Part shown: positions 51,225-59,825 of the stretch, one piece after another
How positions within the stretch are numbered: position 1 is the first letter of the stretch
How the letters are laid out: each line of letters opens with the position of its first letter
NCBI GenBank assembly: GCA_965220615.1
Contig: CBDCQL010000002.1
Coordinates: forward strand, 806,001 to 870,000
DNA length: 64,000 nucleotides
Direction: 5' to 3'
Source of the DNA: JAGWBD01 sp965220615
GTDB taxonomy: Bacteria > Chloroflexota > Anaerolineae > Aggregatilineales > Phototrophicaceae
Made by a program: the position numbers and the translations under genes
Notes under the pieces: model-generated
Told to the model about the DNA's origin: nothing
What the model saw: only the letters and a program-made list of their open reading frames with translations
Database searches by the model: none

Positions 51225-51578
51225 ATGGAGCGTCGTCTGCGCCTGCGAGACGGCGCCGACTTCCGAAGCGTACGCCAGGGCGGCCGTCGTTTTGGCAGTG
51301 CACTGATGCGGGTTCACGTGTCACGCGGCCGCTGCTCACACAACCGTTATGGACTGGTGACTGGCAAACATGTTGGCGGCGCCGTGCAACGCAACCGGGT
51401 CCGCAGGACGTTGCGCGAAGCCCTGCGAGCGCTGGATCCGGGACTGCGGCAAGGTCATGATCTGGTGATCGTGGCGCAAGCCGCGCTGGCAGGCGAGACG
51501 GGCCCGGCGGTTTCCATGGAATTGCAGCGACTCTTGTGCAGGGCCGGGTTGCTGGTTGGCAAGGGAACCAGGACGTGA
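51225..51578 (+). CDS. rnpA: Ribonuclease P protein component
   Basis: 117 aa. It assists the RNase P RNA in 5'-processing of tRNA. The RNR signature appears as GGAVQRNRVRRTLREALR. RLRLRDGADFRSVRQGGRRF is the usual N-terminus. It follows rpmH by 8 nt and overlaps the GTG of yidD. Confidence 0.93.
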   Translation: MERRLRLRDGADFRSVRQGGRRFGSALMRVHVSRGRCSHNRYGLVTGKHVGGAVQRNRVRRTLREALRALDPGLRQGHDLVIVAQAALAGETGPAVSMELQRLLCRAGLLVGKGTRT

Positions 51579-51793
51579 AGTGGCTGGCGCTGAAGGTGAT
51601 TCGTGCATACCAGCTCAGCATATCCCGCATTTTGCCCTCCAGTTGTCGCTTTCATCCGAGTTGTTCGGTCTACACGAGCGAGGCGATTGATCGTTACGGA
51701 CTGTTGCGTGGTGGCTGGATGGGTGTGAAACGGATCGCCCGTTGCCACCCCCTGAATGAGGGCGGGTATGACCCCGTGCCCGATCTTGACTGA
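51575..51793 (+). CDS. yidD: Membrane protein insertion efficiency factor YidD
   Basis: 72 aa. LKVIRAYQLSISRILPSSCRFHPSCSVY has the conserved CxxxPSCS-type cysteines of YidD, and RIARCHPLNEGGYDPVP is the usual end. GTG start overlapping the rnpA stop (GTGA). It aids insertion of proteins through YidC, encoded one gene further. Confidence 0.95.
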   Translation: MKWLALKVIRAYQLSISRILPSSCRFHPSCSVYTSEAIDRYGLLRGGWMGVKRIARCHPLNEGGYDPVPDLD

Positions 51794-52970
51794 AAGGGCG
51801 GCAGCGCAAAAGAGCTTGTGGCGACCGCCGCTCGTCGTGATGGCGCTGGTGCTGGTGGCAGTGGCCGCCTGTATTCCCTTCCGTCAGGAGGCGGGCTGGC
51901 CGGAATTGAGCGCTCTGGACCTTCCTGGCAGCATTTATGACGGACACATTTTTCTGACCTTTAACGACAAAATCACGCTGATCGACCCGGACAACGGGCA
52001 GGCGGCGCGCTTGCGCAACGCCGATGGTGAAGTGCGGGTGGATGCTGAGGGTATGGCCCGAATCTGGGAATTCAGTGATCCGCAGGCCGCGCCGAACCAG
52101 TTTTTTGCGGATCCATTGAACCTGGATGGCGACAATTTGCTGGTGCTAAGCAACGGCGAGCGTCTGTTTGAGGTCAATCTGGCCCGGGCGGATGCGCGGA
52201 TTGCCGACGGCCTGCCGCTGCCGGGGCGCGTACTCGCGGCGCCATCGCTGGGCGCGGGCCAGGTATACGTCGGCGCTGAACGAACGATGTTGGCGCTGGA
52301 TGCGGCAAGTTTTCAGCAGCGTTGGGGCTTTGAGACCGGCCAAAGCATCTGGTCCCGTCCCTTGATTATCAACGGCGCGCTGCTGTTTACGTCTCTGGAC
52401 CACCATCTCTACGCTCTTGACCCCGATGACGGCAGTGAAATCTGGCGTCTCAATCTGGGCGGCGCGGCGCCCGTTACGCCGGTCGAATACGAAGGCCGTT
52501 TGTATACAGGCACTTTTTCGCGTCGGATTTTCGCAATCTCGCCGGATGGTAAAATCCTGGCGGAATACTCGACGGAAGACTGGGTTTGGGGCGCGCCGGC
52601 CATCGACGCCGGAGTACTCTATGCCGCTGACCTGGCTGGCAACGTTTACGCGCTTGAGATCGGAGAAAGCAATTTCCGTCTGCTCTGGCAGGTGAAAGTC
52701 AGTGAGCGTGCCATCCGGGCGGCGCCGGTCGTGAGCGGGGAATACGTCATCGTGGCGGGTCGGGACCAGAATCTGTACTGGCTGGGCCGCAACGACGGGC
52801 GCGTGTACTTCTCGCGGCAACTCGTCGGTGAAATCGTGTCCGACATGTTGTTGCTGGATCAGGTCGCCAATGCTGGTCCCATGTTGGCGGTGAGCACGCT
52901 GGCGAACGAGGAAGCACTGGTCGCCTTTGGCGTCCAGAACGGGGATCGACGCTGGACCTACAGTCGGTAG
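51768..52970 (+). CDS. PQQ-like beta-propeller lipoprotein (BamB-like)
   Basis: 400 aa. The N-terminal signal ends in LVAVAAC, a lipobox, so it is likely lipid-anchored outside the cytoplasmic membrane. The rest holds repeats such as GQVYVGAERTMLALDAAS, LLFTSLDHHLYALDPDDGSEIWRL and GVLYAADLAGNVYALE, each a blade of a PQQ/BamB-type propeller. ATG 51768 (RBS GAGGGCGG) overlaps yidD by 26 nt. Sited between yidD and yidC, it may take part in membrane protein biogenesis. Confidence 0.85.
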   Translation: MTPCPILTERAAAQKSLWRPPLVVMALVLVAVAACIPFRQEAGWPELSALDLPGSIYDGHIFLTFNDKITLIDPDNGQAARLRNADGEVRVDAEGMARIWEFSDPQAAPNQFFADPLNLDGDNLLVLSNGERLFEVNLARADARIADGLPLPGRVLAAPSLGAGQVYVGAERTMLALDAASFQQRWGFETGQSIWSRPLIINGALLFTSLDHHLYALDPDDGSEIWRLNLGGAAPVTPVEYEGRLYTGTFSRRIFAISPDGKILAEYSTEDWVWGAPAIDAGVLYAADLAGNVYALEIGESNFRLLWQVKVSERAIRAAPVVSGEYVIVAGRDQNLYWLGRNDGRVYFSRQLVGEIVSDMLLLDQVANAGPMLAVSTLANEEALVAFGVQNGDRRWTYSR

Positions 52971-53003
52971 GCGCTGGCGCAGGGGAGGAGCGGACAAGGC
53001 CAA

Positions 53004-53885
53004 ATGTGGGATCTCATCCTTAATCCCTTCATAACCCTGTTGACCCTGCTTTACTCCATTCTGGGTCACAACGTTGTCCTGTCGATCGTGGTTTTCACCG
53101 TGCTGGTCCGTCTGGCGATCCTGCCACTCACTGCCCAGCAGCAGCGTTCCTCGAAACGCATGCAGGAGTTGCAGCCGGAGCTGAAAAAGCTGCAGGAGAA
53201 ACACAAGAACGATCGCGAAAAACTGGCGCAGGAACAGATGGCGCTTTACAAGGAGCACGGCGTCAACCCCTTCGGCGGCTGTTTCCCCTTGCTCATACAG
53301 TTCCCGATATTGATCGGTCTTTACCAGGCGATTATTTTTACGCTGGCAGCCACCCCTTTTCAGTTGCTTGATTTGTCGGGCCGCTTTCTGCTGCCGGGTC
53401 TGGACCATCTCGTGCCGCTTGAGAATCTGTGGCTGGGTATGGATTTAAGTCAGCCGCCGACCAACAACCCGACCTGGGCGCTTGCCTTGCCCGTGCTCGT
53501 ACTGGTGACCACCTGGGCCCAGTCCAAACTGACCGTCACGCCCACTCCGCCGAGCTCGGGTTCGGACGGGCGGCCCAGCCAGGCCCAGGCCATGACGCAA
53601 TCGATGACGACCGTCATGCCATTGATGTTTGGCTTTTTCTCCCTTTCCTTCTCGGTCGGCCTTTCGATCTATTTCGTAATCTCCAACGTCATCGGCATCA
53701 TTCAATACAGCCTGATGGGACAATCGAAACTTGACCTGCGCAAGTTTTTGAGGCGCCGGCCCGCCCGTGAAACCGGGGGGCAGGAAGATGATGCGCCGCC
53801 CGCCCAGGATGCGCCTGGAGCCGGGCGACGCCGGCGCAGGGATGCAGGTGACGGCAAACGCAAGGTCAAGTCACGCAAACGGTGA
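53004..53885 (+). CDS. yidC: Membrane protein insertase YidC/Oxa1
   Basis: 293 aa. VVFTVLVRLAILPLTAQQQ contains the hydrophilic-groove arginine. ELKKLQEKHKNDREKLAQEQ is the cytoplasmic coiled-coil loop, and GGCFPLLIQFPILIGLYQAI leads to the later helices. No large periplasmic P1 domain exists, as in gram-positive type YidC. A basic tail (RRRRRDAGDGKRKVKSRKR) may contact the ribosome. It precedes jag by 45 nt. Confidence 0.95.
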   Translation: MWDLILNPFITLLTLLYSILGHNVVLSIVVFTVLVRLAILPLTAQQQRSSKRMQELQPELKKLQEKHKNDREKLAQEQMALYKEHGVNPFGGCFPLLIQFPILIGLYQAIIFTLAATPFQLLDLSGRFLLPGLDHLVPLENLWLGMDLSQPPTNNPTWALALPVLVLVTTWAQSKLTVTPTPPSSGSDGRPSQAQAMTQSMTTVMPLMFGFFSLSFSVGLSIYFVISNVIGIIQYSLMGQSKLDLRKFLRRRPARETGGQEDDAPPAQDAPGAGRRRRRDAGDGKRKVKSRKR

Positions 53886-53930
53886 GGTCGCCGGCGTGCT
53901 GTCTCCCTCAACTGCAACGAGGTTCAAACC

Positions 53931-54737
53931 ATGAACGTGGAAGAATCAATCGAGGTAACTGGCGAGGACGTGGAACAGGCGCTTGCCAGGGGATTGGAAA
54001 CGCTGGGGGTGGGCCCGGACGACGTGATGGTCGAGGTCCTGGAAGAGCCGGCCAGCGGTATGTTCGGGCTTGGCTCGCGACCGGCGCGCGTGCGTCTGCG
54101 ATTGCTCACCGCCGCCCCTCCGGCCGAAATTGAGGAAGCTTCGACCGTAGCCGACGCCACGGAATCTGATGGCCCGGACGATGAAGAAGTCGCCGACAAG
54201 GCGCCTGATGCCCTTTCTTTCAAGGCCGCCATGGAAACGACGACCTATGAGGACGGGGACTTCGAGGAAGATGCCGAGGTTGGCAAGGTCGTGCTGGCCG
54301 AACTCCTGGAAAACATGGCCGTTCGCGCTGACGTGGAAGTGCGTCGGGCCGAAGCAACGGACGATGAAGAACCGCCCTGGATGCTGGATATCGTCGGCGA
54401 ATCCGATCTCAGCGTACTGATCGGGCGCAAGGGGGAGACCCTGGCTTCACTGCAATACATCACGCGTCTGGTCACCAGCCGTGAATTGCAACGGCGCGCC
54501 AACATTGTCGTCGACGTCGGTGGTTACAAGTCCCGCCGCATGAACAGGCTCTACGCCCTGGCCAGCCGCATGGCCGACCAGGCCACCAGTCTGGGGCGCC
54601 CGGTCGCGCTGGAGCCGATGCCGCCCTACGAAAGGCGCATCGTGCACCTGGCCCTGCGCGAACGGGACGACGTGACGACCGAGAGCAGCGGCGAGGGCCA
54701 GGCGCGCAAGGTCAACATCATTCCTGCGCCAGGTTAA
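53931..54737 (+). CDS. jag: RNA-binding protein KhpB (Jag/SpoIIIJ-associated)
   Basis: 268 aa in three parts. The Jag-N domain (EVTGEDVEQALARGLETLGVG) is followed by an acidic linker (~65-115). A KH domain (VLIGRKGETLASLQYI) and an R3H domain (PMPPYERRIVHLALRERDDV) come next. It binds RNA with KhpA and influences cell division in gram-positives. It overlaps the PfkB gene by one base (TAATG). Confidence 0.93.
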   Translation: MNVEESIEVTGEDVEQALARGLETLGVGPDDVMVEVLEEPASGMFGLGSRPARVRLRLLTAAPPAEIEEASTVADATESDGPDDEEVADKAPDALSFKAAMETTTYEDGDFEEDAEVGKVVLAELLENMAVRADVEVRRAEATDDEEPPWMLDIVGESDLSVLIGRKGETLASLQYITRLVTSRELQRRANIVVDVGGYKSRRMNRLYALASRMADQATSLGRPVALEPMPPYERRIVHLALRERDDVTTESSGEGQARKVNIIPAPG

Positions 54738-55585
54738 TGAGCCTTGACTGTCTGGTCATCGGTCACATGACCGCGGACCTGACGCCAGAGGGTGAGCGCC
54801 GGTTGGGGGGCACCGCCGCCTACGCCAGCCGGACCGCGCATGCCCTGGGGTTGCGAGTGCGCCTGCTGACCAGTGTGGCAGATGGCGAACCATTGCTTGA
54901 GAAGCTGCGACCGGGCCTGCAGGAAGTCTGTGTCGTGCTTTCCAGGAGCACAAGTACCTTCGAAAATATCTATGACGCTGATGGCAACCGCACCCAGTAT
55001 CTGCGTGAGGTCGCCGCGCCACTGGGGCCTTGCGACGTCCCGCCCGCCTGGCGCGAGACAGCGCTTGTGCATCTTGCTCCCCTGACCGGCGAGGTGGACC
55101 CCGCTTTGGCGGCATGCTTCCCCAATTCCACGGTGTTGCTCACACCCCAGGGCTGGTTACGCCAACGGGATAAAGACGACCTGGTCAGATTCCGCTACTG
55201 GTGTGACGCCGAAGTGCTGCGCCACGTCGACATCGTCGTGCTCAGCGAAGAGGACATCGCCGACGCGCCGGAACTGGAACTGGCCCTTGCGACCCGGGTT
55301 CCCTGGCTCTTTGTCACGAGGGCTGAACGCGGCGGGACCTGTTACCGCCATGGTCACCCATACGAATTCGCGACGCCCCGGCCTCCGGTGACCAACACGA
55401 CGGGTGCCGGCGACGTTTTTGCTGCTGCCGTGTTGTCCTGTGCGCATCAGCTGGAAAGCGACCTGCCCGGCGTTTGCCGCGTGGCCGCGCAACTGGGCGC
55501 CAACACCATCACCCGTCCCTGGATTGAGGGCGTTCCCACAAGAGAAGAAGCGCGGGCCGCCCTGAAGATACTGGAGCAAACATGA
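54737..55585 (+). CDS. PfkB family carbohydrate kinase
   Basis: 282 aa. Ribokinase fold with LGGTAAYASRTAHALG near the N-terminus and the catalytic anion-hole motif TNTTGAGDVFAAAVL near residue 217 (GAGD). Substrate cannot be read; the shortened N-terminal region and absence of neighbours with a sugar pathway leave nucleoside, sugar or pseudouridine kinase all possible. It overlaps the next amidohydrolase by 4 nt. Confidence 0.85.
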   Translation: MSLDCLVIGHMTADLTPEGERRLGGTAAYASRTAHALGLRVRLLTSVADGEPLLEKLRPGLQEVCVVLSRSTSTFENIYDADGNRTQYLREVAAPLGPCDVPPAWRETALVHLAPLTGEVDPALAACFPNSTVLLTPQGWLRQRDKDDLVRFRYWCDAEVLRHVDIVVLSEEDIADAPELELALATRVPWLFVTRAERGGTCYRHGHPYEFATPRPPVTNTTGAGDVFAAAVLSCAHQLESDLPGVCRVAAQLGANTITRPWIEGVPTREEARAALKILEQT

Positions 55586-57192
55586 GCGTCGTGGAGCGAG
55601 TGCTGTATAACGGACGAATCTGGACCCAGAGTTCTGCAAACCCGTGTGTCAGCGCACTGGCGTTGATCGGCGAGCGCATCGTGGCAGCAGGTTCAGATGC
55701 GGACATACTTGCGCTGGCCGGACCGGACTCGGTCAGGGACGACCTGGCTGGCGGGCACGTCATTCCAGGGTTGACCGACGCCCACGTTCACTGGGCCGCG
55801 ACGTCCTGTTCTTTGCAGGAAGTGGATGTCTTTGAATTGTCTTCCAAAGACGCTGCGCTGGCTCGCGTCGCCGACCGCGTCCGGTCAAGCGCAGCGGGTG
55901 AATGGATCACCGGATACGGCTGGTCCCAGGACTTCTGGCCCGAGCCGCACTTTCCGACAGCCGCGGACCTGGACAGGGTTGCGCCGGCGAATCCGGTCTA
56001 CCTGGATGCCAAGAGCGGTCACGCGGCCTGGGTCAACAGCGCAGCACTGCGTCTGTGCGGCCTGAACGCCGCTACGCCGGACCCTGAAGGCGGCTACATC
56101 GGCCGCGACGGCGAGGGTCAACCGGACGGCATTTTGTTCGAAACAGCGATGGACCTGGTCGGCGATCACATTCCCAAACCGGACCCCGAACAACTGGCCA
56201 CCCTGATGGCGACGGCGCAGCAGAAGGCCCTCGCCGCCGGCCTGACCGGCCTGCATGACTTTGACGGGCCGGACTGTTTGCAGGCCCTGCAGATTCTGCG
56301 GGAGCGGGGCGAACTGGCACTGCGCGTCACCAAGCAGATTAACTGCGAGTGGATTGATCACGCCTTGTTGAGCGGACTGCGCAGCGGCTTTGGCGACGAC
56401 TGGCTCCGGATCGGGGCGCAGAAAATTTTCTCGGACGGGGCGCTGGGCCCCCGCACAGCCCTCATGCTCGCGCCCTATGACGACGACCCTGACAATCTCG
56501 GTGTTGCGGTGGTTGAACGCGAGGAGATGCAGGCGCTGGTCAGTCGCGCCAGCGCCGCCGGCTTTGCCAGCACCATCCACGCCATCGGCGACCGCGCCGT
56601 CCACGACGTTCTCGACGTCTTTGAGACTGCGCGCAAGGAAGAGGCTAGTCGCGGCCAGGCGCCTGGCGACTTGCGGCACCGAATCGAACACGTCCAGCTC
56701 ATTCACCCGCAGGACATCACCCGGCTGAAGTCGCTGGGGCTTGTCGCATCCATGCAACCTCTGCATGCCACGTCGGACTACCTCGCTGCAGAGCGGGGCT
56801 GGGGCGATCGCGTCCCGTGGTCTTACAACATTCGTGCCCAGCTGGACCTCGGCGCGCGAGTCGCCCTGGGCAGCGACTCACCGGTCGAGCCGATTGAGCC
56901 CCTGAAGAGCCTCTATGCGGCGATCACCCGACGTCGGCCCGACGGTTCGCCGGGACCTGAAGGATGGCTGCCGGACTTGCGGCTCACGCCCGCGGAGACC
57001 CTGCAGGGGTTTACCATCGGGCCGGCCTGGGCTACGCACATGGACGATCGTCTTGGCCGGTTGGCGCCCGGATATCTGGCAGATCTGGTCTTGCTGGACC
57101 GTGACCTGCTGGTCTGTGACCGGGAAGAACTGCCAGAGACGCAGGTGCTGGGGACGATGGTGGACGGAGTCTGGCGTTACCGCGCGCCCTGA
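55582..57192 (+). CDS. YtcJ-like amidohydrolase
   Basis: 536 aa, metal-dependent hydrolase of the amidohydrolase superfamily. VIPGLTDAHVHW carries the HxH metal site, GLTGLHDFDGPD and STIHAIGDRAVHDVLDVFE supply further ligands, and ALGSDSPVEPIEPL ends the barrel with the catalytic Asp. The substrate is unknown (N-acyl or carbamate compounds are typical). The 3' end overlaps uvrB by 16 nt on the opposite strand. Confidence 0.88.
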   Translation: MSVVERVLYNGRIWTQSSANPCVSALALIGERIVAAGSDADILALAGPDSVRDDLAGGHVIPGLTDAHVHWAATSCSLQEVDVFELSSKDAALARVADRVRSSAAGEWITGYGWSQDFWPEPHFPTAADLDRVAPANPVYLDAKSGHAAWVNSAALRLCGLNAATPDPEGGYIGRDGEGQPDGILFETAMDLVGDHIPKPDPEQLATLMATAQQKALAAGLTGLHDFDGPDCLQALQILRERGELALRVTKQINCEWIDHALLSGLRSGFGDDWLRIGAQKIFSDGALGPRTALMLAPYDDDPDNLGVAVVEREEMQALVSRASAAGFASTIHAIGDRAVHDVLDVFETARKEEASRGQAPGDLRHRIEHVQLIHPQDITRLKSLGLVASMQPLHATSDYLAAERGWGDRVPWSYNIRAQLDLGARVALGSDSPVEPIEPLKSLYAAITRRRPDGSPGPEGWLPDLRLTPAETLQGFTIGPAWATHMDDRLGRLAPGYLADLVLLDRDLLVCDREELPETQVLGTMVDGVWRYRAP

Positions 57193-59243
57193 GCGTCCAG
57201 ATCCAGCGTCGCCAGGGTACGCTCCGCCTCCAGCGCGTCACCGCCAGCCTGCTGCAAGACCAGGGCCGAGCGCAGTTCGATGATCTGGTCGCGCAAAATG
57301 GCGGCCTTCTCAAACTCCAGCATCTGGGCCGCGCCCTTCATTTCACGCTCAAGCTCCTTGATCAGGCGTTGCTTTTCTTCCGGCGGCAGGGAAGCAGGCG
57401 ACAGGTCTTCCAGGCCGGTCTCGGAACGGCGATCTTCCTCCACCATGGTGCGCACGCGGTCGGTCAGGTCCCGCACCTCCTTGACGATGGTCGCCGGTTC
57501 GATGCCGTGTGCCAGATTGTGAGCGTGCTGCAATTCACGTCGCCGCCGCGTTTCCTCGATAGCGCGCGCCATGGATGGGGTTTCGTAACTGGCATAAAGG
57601 AGCACCTTGCCCTCAACGTGACGGGCCGCCCGGCCAATGTTCTGAACCAGTGCGCTTTCGGAACGCAGGAAGCCTTCCTTGTCGGCATCGAGGATGGCCA
57701 CCAGGGAGACCTCGGGAAGGTCAAGCCCTTCGCGCAATAGATTGATGCCCACCACGGCATCGTAGACACCCTGACGCAGGTCCCGCAGGATCTCGACTCG
57801 GTCAAAGGTGTCCACCTCTGCATGCAGGTACTGGGCGCGAATGCCGGCTTCGACAAGGTAGTCGGCCAGGTCCTCCGCCATGCGTTGGGTCAGTGTGGTG
57901 ATCAGTGCCCGCTGCCCCACGCTGATGCGCTGCGCCACCTCCTGCAAGAGGTCCTCGATTTGCCCGTCCTGGGGCCGCACTTCCACGATCGGGTCGAGAA
58001 TGCCGGTGGGCCGGATGATCTGCTGCACAATCGCGGCGCTCTTTTCCTGCTCGTAGGGGCCGGGCGTCGCCGTGGTGTAGATGGTTTGACCCGTACGTTT
58101 CCGAAATTCATCGAACTTCAGGGGGCGATTGTCCAGGGCGCTGGGCAGGCGAAAGCCATAGTCGACCAGCACAGTCTTGCGGCTGCGGTCGCCGTTGTAC
58201 ATGGCGCGGATCTGCGGCACGGTCATGTGACTCTCGTCGATGACCAGCAGAAAGTCATCGGGGAAGTAGTCGATCAGGGTGTAGGGTGAACTGCCCGCAG
58301 GTCGCTGTTCCAGATGGCGCGAGTAGTTTTCCACGCCGCTGGTAAAGCCGACTTCGCGCAACATTTCAACGTCATAGTTCACCCGTTGCTCAAGCCGCTG
58401 GGCCTCGATCAGCTTGTCCTGCGAGCGCAGGAGTTTCAGTTGCTCCTTCAGTTCAATCTCAATGTCGTGTACGGCCAGGCGCAGTTTTTCCACGTCTGTG
58501 ACGTATTCCCGCGCCGGATAGACCAGCAGACTGTCGTGAGTGGTGAGCAGTTCGCCGGTGAGGGGATCGAATTCCACGATCCGCTCGACCTCGTCCCCGA
58601 ATAGCGTGATGCGGAAGGCGGTCTCGGCATAGGCCGGGAAGATCTCCAGGGTATCGCCCCGGGCCCGAAAGGCGCCGCGGCGCAGGTCATAGTCATTGCG
58701 CGTGTACTGAATGGTGACCAGTTTGCGCAGCAGGGAATCGCGGCGGATCACGTCTCCGACCTTGAGTTCAACGGTCAGCCTTTGCCAGGCGGCCGGGTCG
58801 CCAAAACCGTAGATGCAGGACACCGAGGCGACCACTATGACGTCCCGACGGTAATTCAGCGCGGCACAGGCGGCGAGACGCAGCCGCTCTATGTGATCGT
58901 TGATCTTGGTCGATTTCTCGATGTAGAGGTCATGGCGCGGTACGTAGGCTTCCGGCTGGTAATAGTCGTAATAACTGACGAAATATTCGACGGCGTTGCG
59001 CGGGAAGAGTTCCTTGAATTCTGCGTAGAGCTGGGCGGCAAGGGTCTTGTTGTGGGCCATGACCAGGGTTGGCCGTTGCGTGCGTTCGATGACGTTGGCC
59101 ACGGTGAAGGTCTTGCCCGTGCCGGTTGCGCCCAACAAGGTCTGATGCCTGTGACCGGCGAACAACCCTTCCGTAAGTTGATCGACGGCCTGCGGCTGGT
59201 CGCCCGTCGGTTGAAAGTCCGATTCAATCGTGAAGTCTGGCAT
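57177..59243 (-). CDS. uvrB: Excinuclease ABC subunit B
   Basis: 688 aa. DNA damage recognition and helicase subunit of nucleotide excision repair. TLLGATGTGKTFTVANVIE (Walker A), the beta-hairpin region FVSYYDYYQPEAYVPRHDLYIEK, IDESHMTVPQ (motif II), NLLREGLDLPEVSLVAILDADKEG, and a C-terminal UVR motif (LEREMKGAAQMLEFEKAAILRD) are all present. A LexA-like box overlaps its predicted transcription start. Confidence 0.97.
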   Translation of the reverse strand: MPDFTIESDFQPTGDQPQAVDQLTEGLFAGHRHQTLLGATGTGKTFTVANVIERTQRPTLVMAHNKTLAAQLYAEFKELFPRNAVEYFVSYYDYYQPEAYVPRHDLYIEKSTKINDHIERLRLAACAALNYRRDVIVVASVSCIYGFGDPAAWQRLTVELKVGDVIRRDSLLRKLVTIQYTRNDYDLRRGAFRARGDTLEIFPAYAETAFRITLFGDEVERIVEFDPLTGELLTTHDSLLVYPAREYVTDVEKLRLAVHDIEIELKEQLKLLRSQDKLIEAQRLEQRVNYDVEMLREVGFTSGVENYSRHLEQRPAGSSPYTLIDYFPDDFLLVIDESHMTVPQIRAMYNGDRSRKTVLVDYGFRLPSALDNRPLKFDEFRKRTGQTIYTTATPGPYEQEKSAAIVQQIIRPTGILDPIVEVRPQDGQIEDLLQEVAQRISVGQRALITTLTQRMAEDLADYLVEAGIRAQYLHAEVDTFDRVEILRDLRQGVYDAVVGINLLREGLDLPEVSLVAILDADKEGFLRSESALVQNIGRAARHVEGKVLLYASYETPSMARAIEETRRRRELQHAHNLAHGIEPATIVKEVRDLTDRVRTMVEEDRRSETGLEDLSPASLPPEEKQRLIKELEREMKGAAQMLEFEKAAILRDQIIELRSALVLQQAGGDALEAERTLATLDLDAQGAR

Positions 59244-59252
59244 GCAATCCCC

Positions 59253-59266
59253 GGCACATCTGTTCG
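59253..59266 (-). promoter_or_regulatory. Degenerate SOS (LexA-like) box before uvrB
   Basis: Minus strand CGAAC-AGAT-GTGCC; the gram-positive LexA box is CGAAC-N4-GTTCG, so two of ten positions differ. It sits 6 nt beyond the -10, at the predicted start of transcription. Confidence 0.35.
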
Positions 59267-59272
59267 CATTCC

Positions 59273-59278
59273 ATTATA
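59273..59278 (-). promoter_or_regulatory. -10 element of uvrB
   Basis: TATAAT on the minus strand, 29 nt before the uvrB ATG. The matching -35 (CTGCCC at 17 nt) is weak. Confidence 0.5.
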
Positions 59279-59293
59279 GCAGAGGGCGAGCAA

Positions 59294-59308
59294 CCGGGCA
59301 GCGCCCGG
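59294..59308. repeat. GC-rich palindrome CCGGGC-AGC-GCCCGG
   Basis: Perfect 6-bp arms between the divergent uvrB and tRNA promoters. Purpose unknown. Confidence 0.35.
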
Positions 59309-59320
59309 CCAAAGAGGGGC

Positions 59321-59349
59321 TTGACAAGCCCGGCCCGAAATGTCATGCT
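59321..59349 (+). promoter_or_regulatory. Promoter of the tRNA pair
   Basis: TTGACA (59321-59326), 17-nt spacer, CATGCT (59344-59349). The -35 is perfect, the -10 weak. GGGCTTG-A-CAAGCCC is a dyad covering the -35. Confidence 0.5.
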
Positions 59350-59359
59350 TGCGGCACGC

Positions 59360-59431
<72 letters not shown>

Positions 59432-59443
59432 CTGTTCCAGTAT

Positions 59444-59517
59444 GGTGATATAGCTCAGCCGGTTAGAGCGCGGGACTCATAATCTCGAGGTCGGTAGTTC
59501 GAATCTACCTATCACCA
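59444..59517 (+). tRNA. tRNA with anticodon CAU (elongator Met or Ile2)
   Basis: Acceptor GGTGATA/TATCACC, D arm GCTC/GAGC, anticodon loop CTCATAA, T arm GGTAG-TTCGAAT-CTACC, discriminator A, no encoded CCA. It lacks the initiator marks. The loop sequence fits tRNA-Ile2 (lysidine-modified CAU) slightly better than elongator tRNA-Met, but the choice is not secure. Confidence 0.88.
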
Positions 59518-59825
59518 CTGACGCACGGTTATACAGCGTTTCAACGCCACTGAATTCAAAGAACCGGCAGGATACGCAACTCAAGTCCGGGTCGCAGTTG
59601 CGCCCGGCGAGCGGGCATCTGCTTCCCTTGAATTCACCTCTCCCGTCGATGGTCCGGCCCGGTCGGGAAGCCGGGCACCCCGGAAATGTATGTTGCCAGG
59701 CGAGATCAAACTCTCGCGGTTTGCTGCGACCCTTCACTGTGGGCAGGTACAGCCGCCTGAAGCGCCAGGATTGCCGCGCCTCGCCGCCCGCATTATGATT
59801 GATTCGCCGGCCAGCGGAGACAGGC
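59518..59825 (+). other. Intergenic region between tRNAs and dynamin-like genes
   Basis: 308 nt. No gene, no third tRNA and no clear terminator were found. The only recognisable element is the promoter at its right end. Confidence 0.6.
59771..59799 (+). promoter_or_regulatory. Promoter of the dynamin-like pair
   Basis: TTGCCG (59771-59776), 17-nt spacer, TATGAT (59794-59799). Predicted start near 59806, 20 nt before the ATG. Confidence 0.65.
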
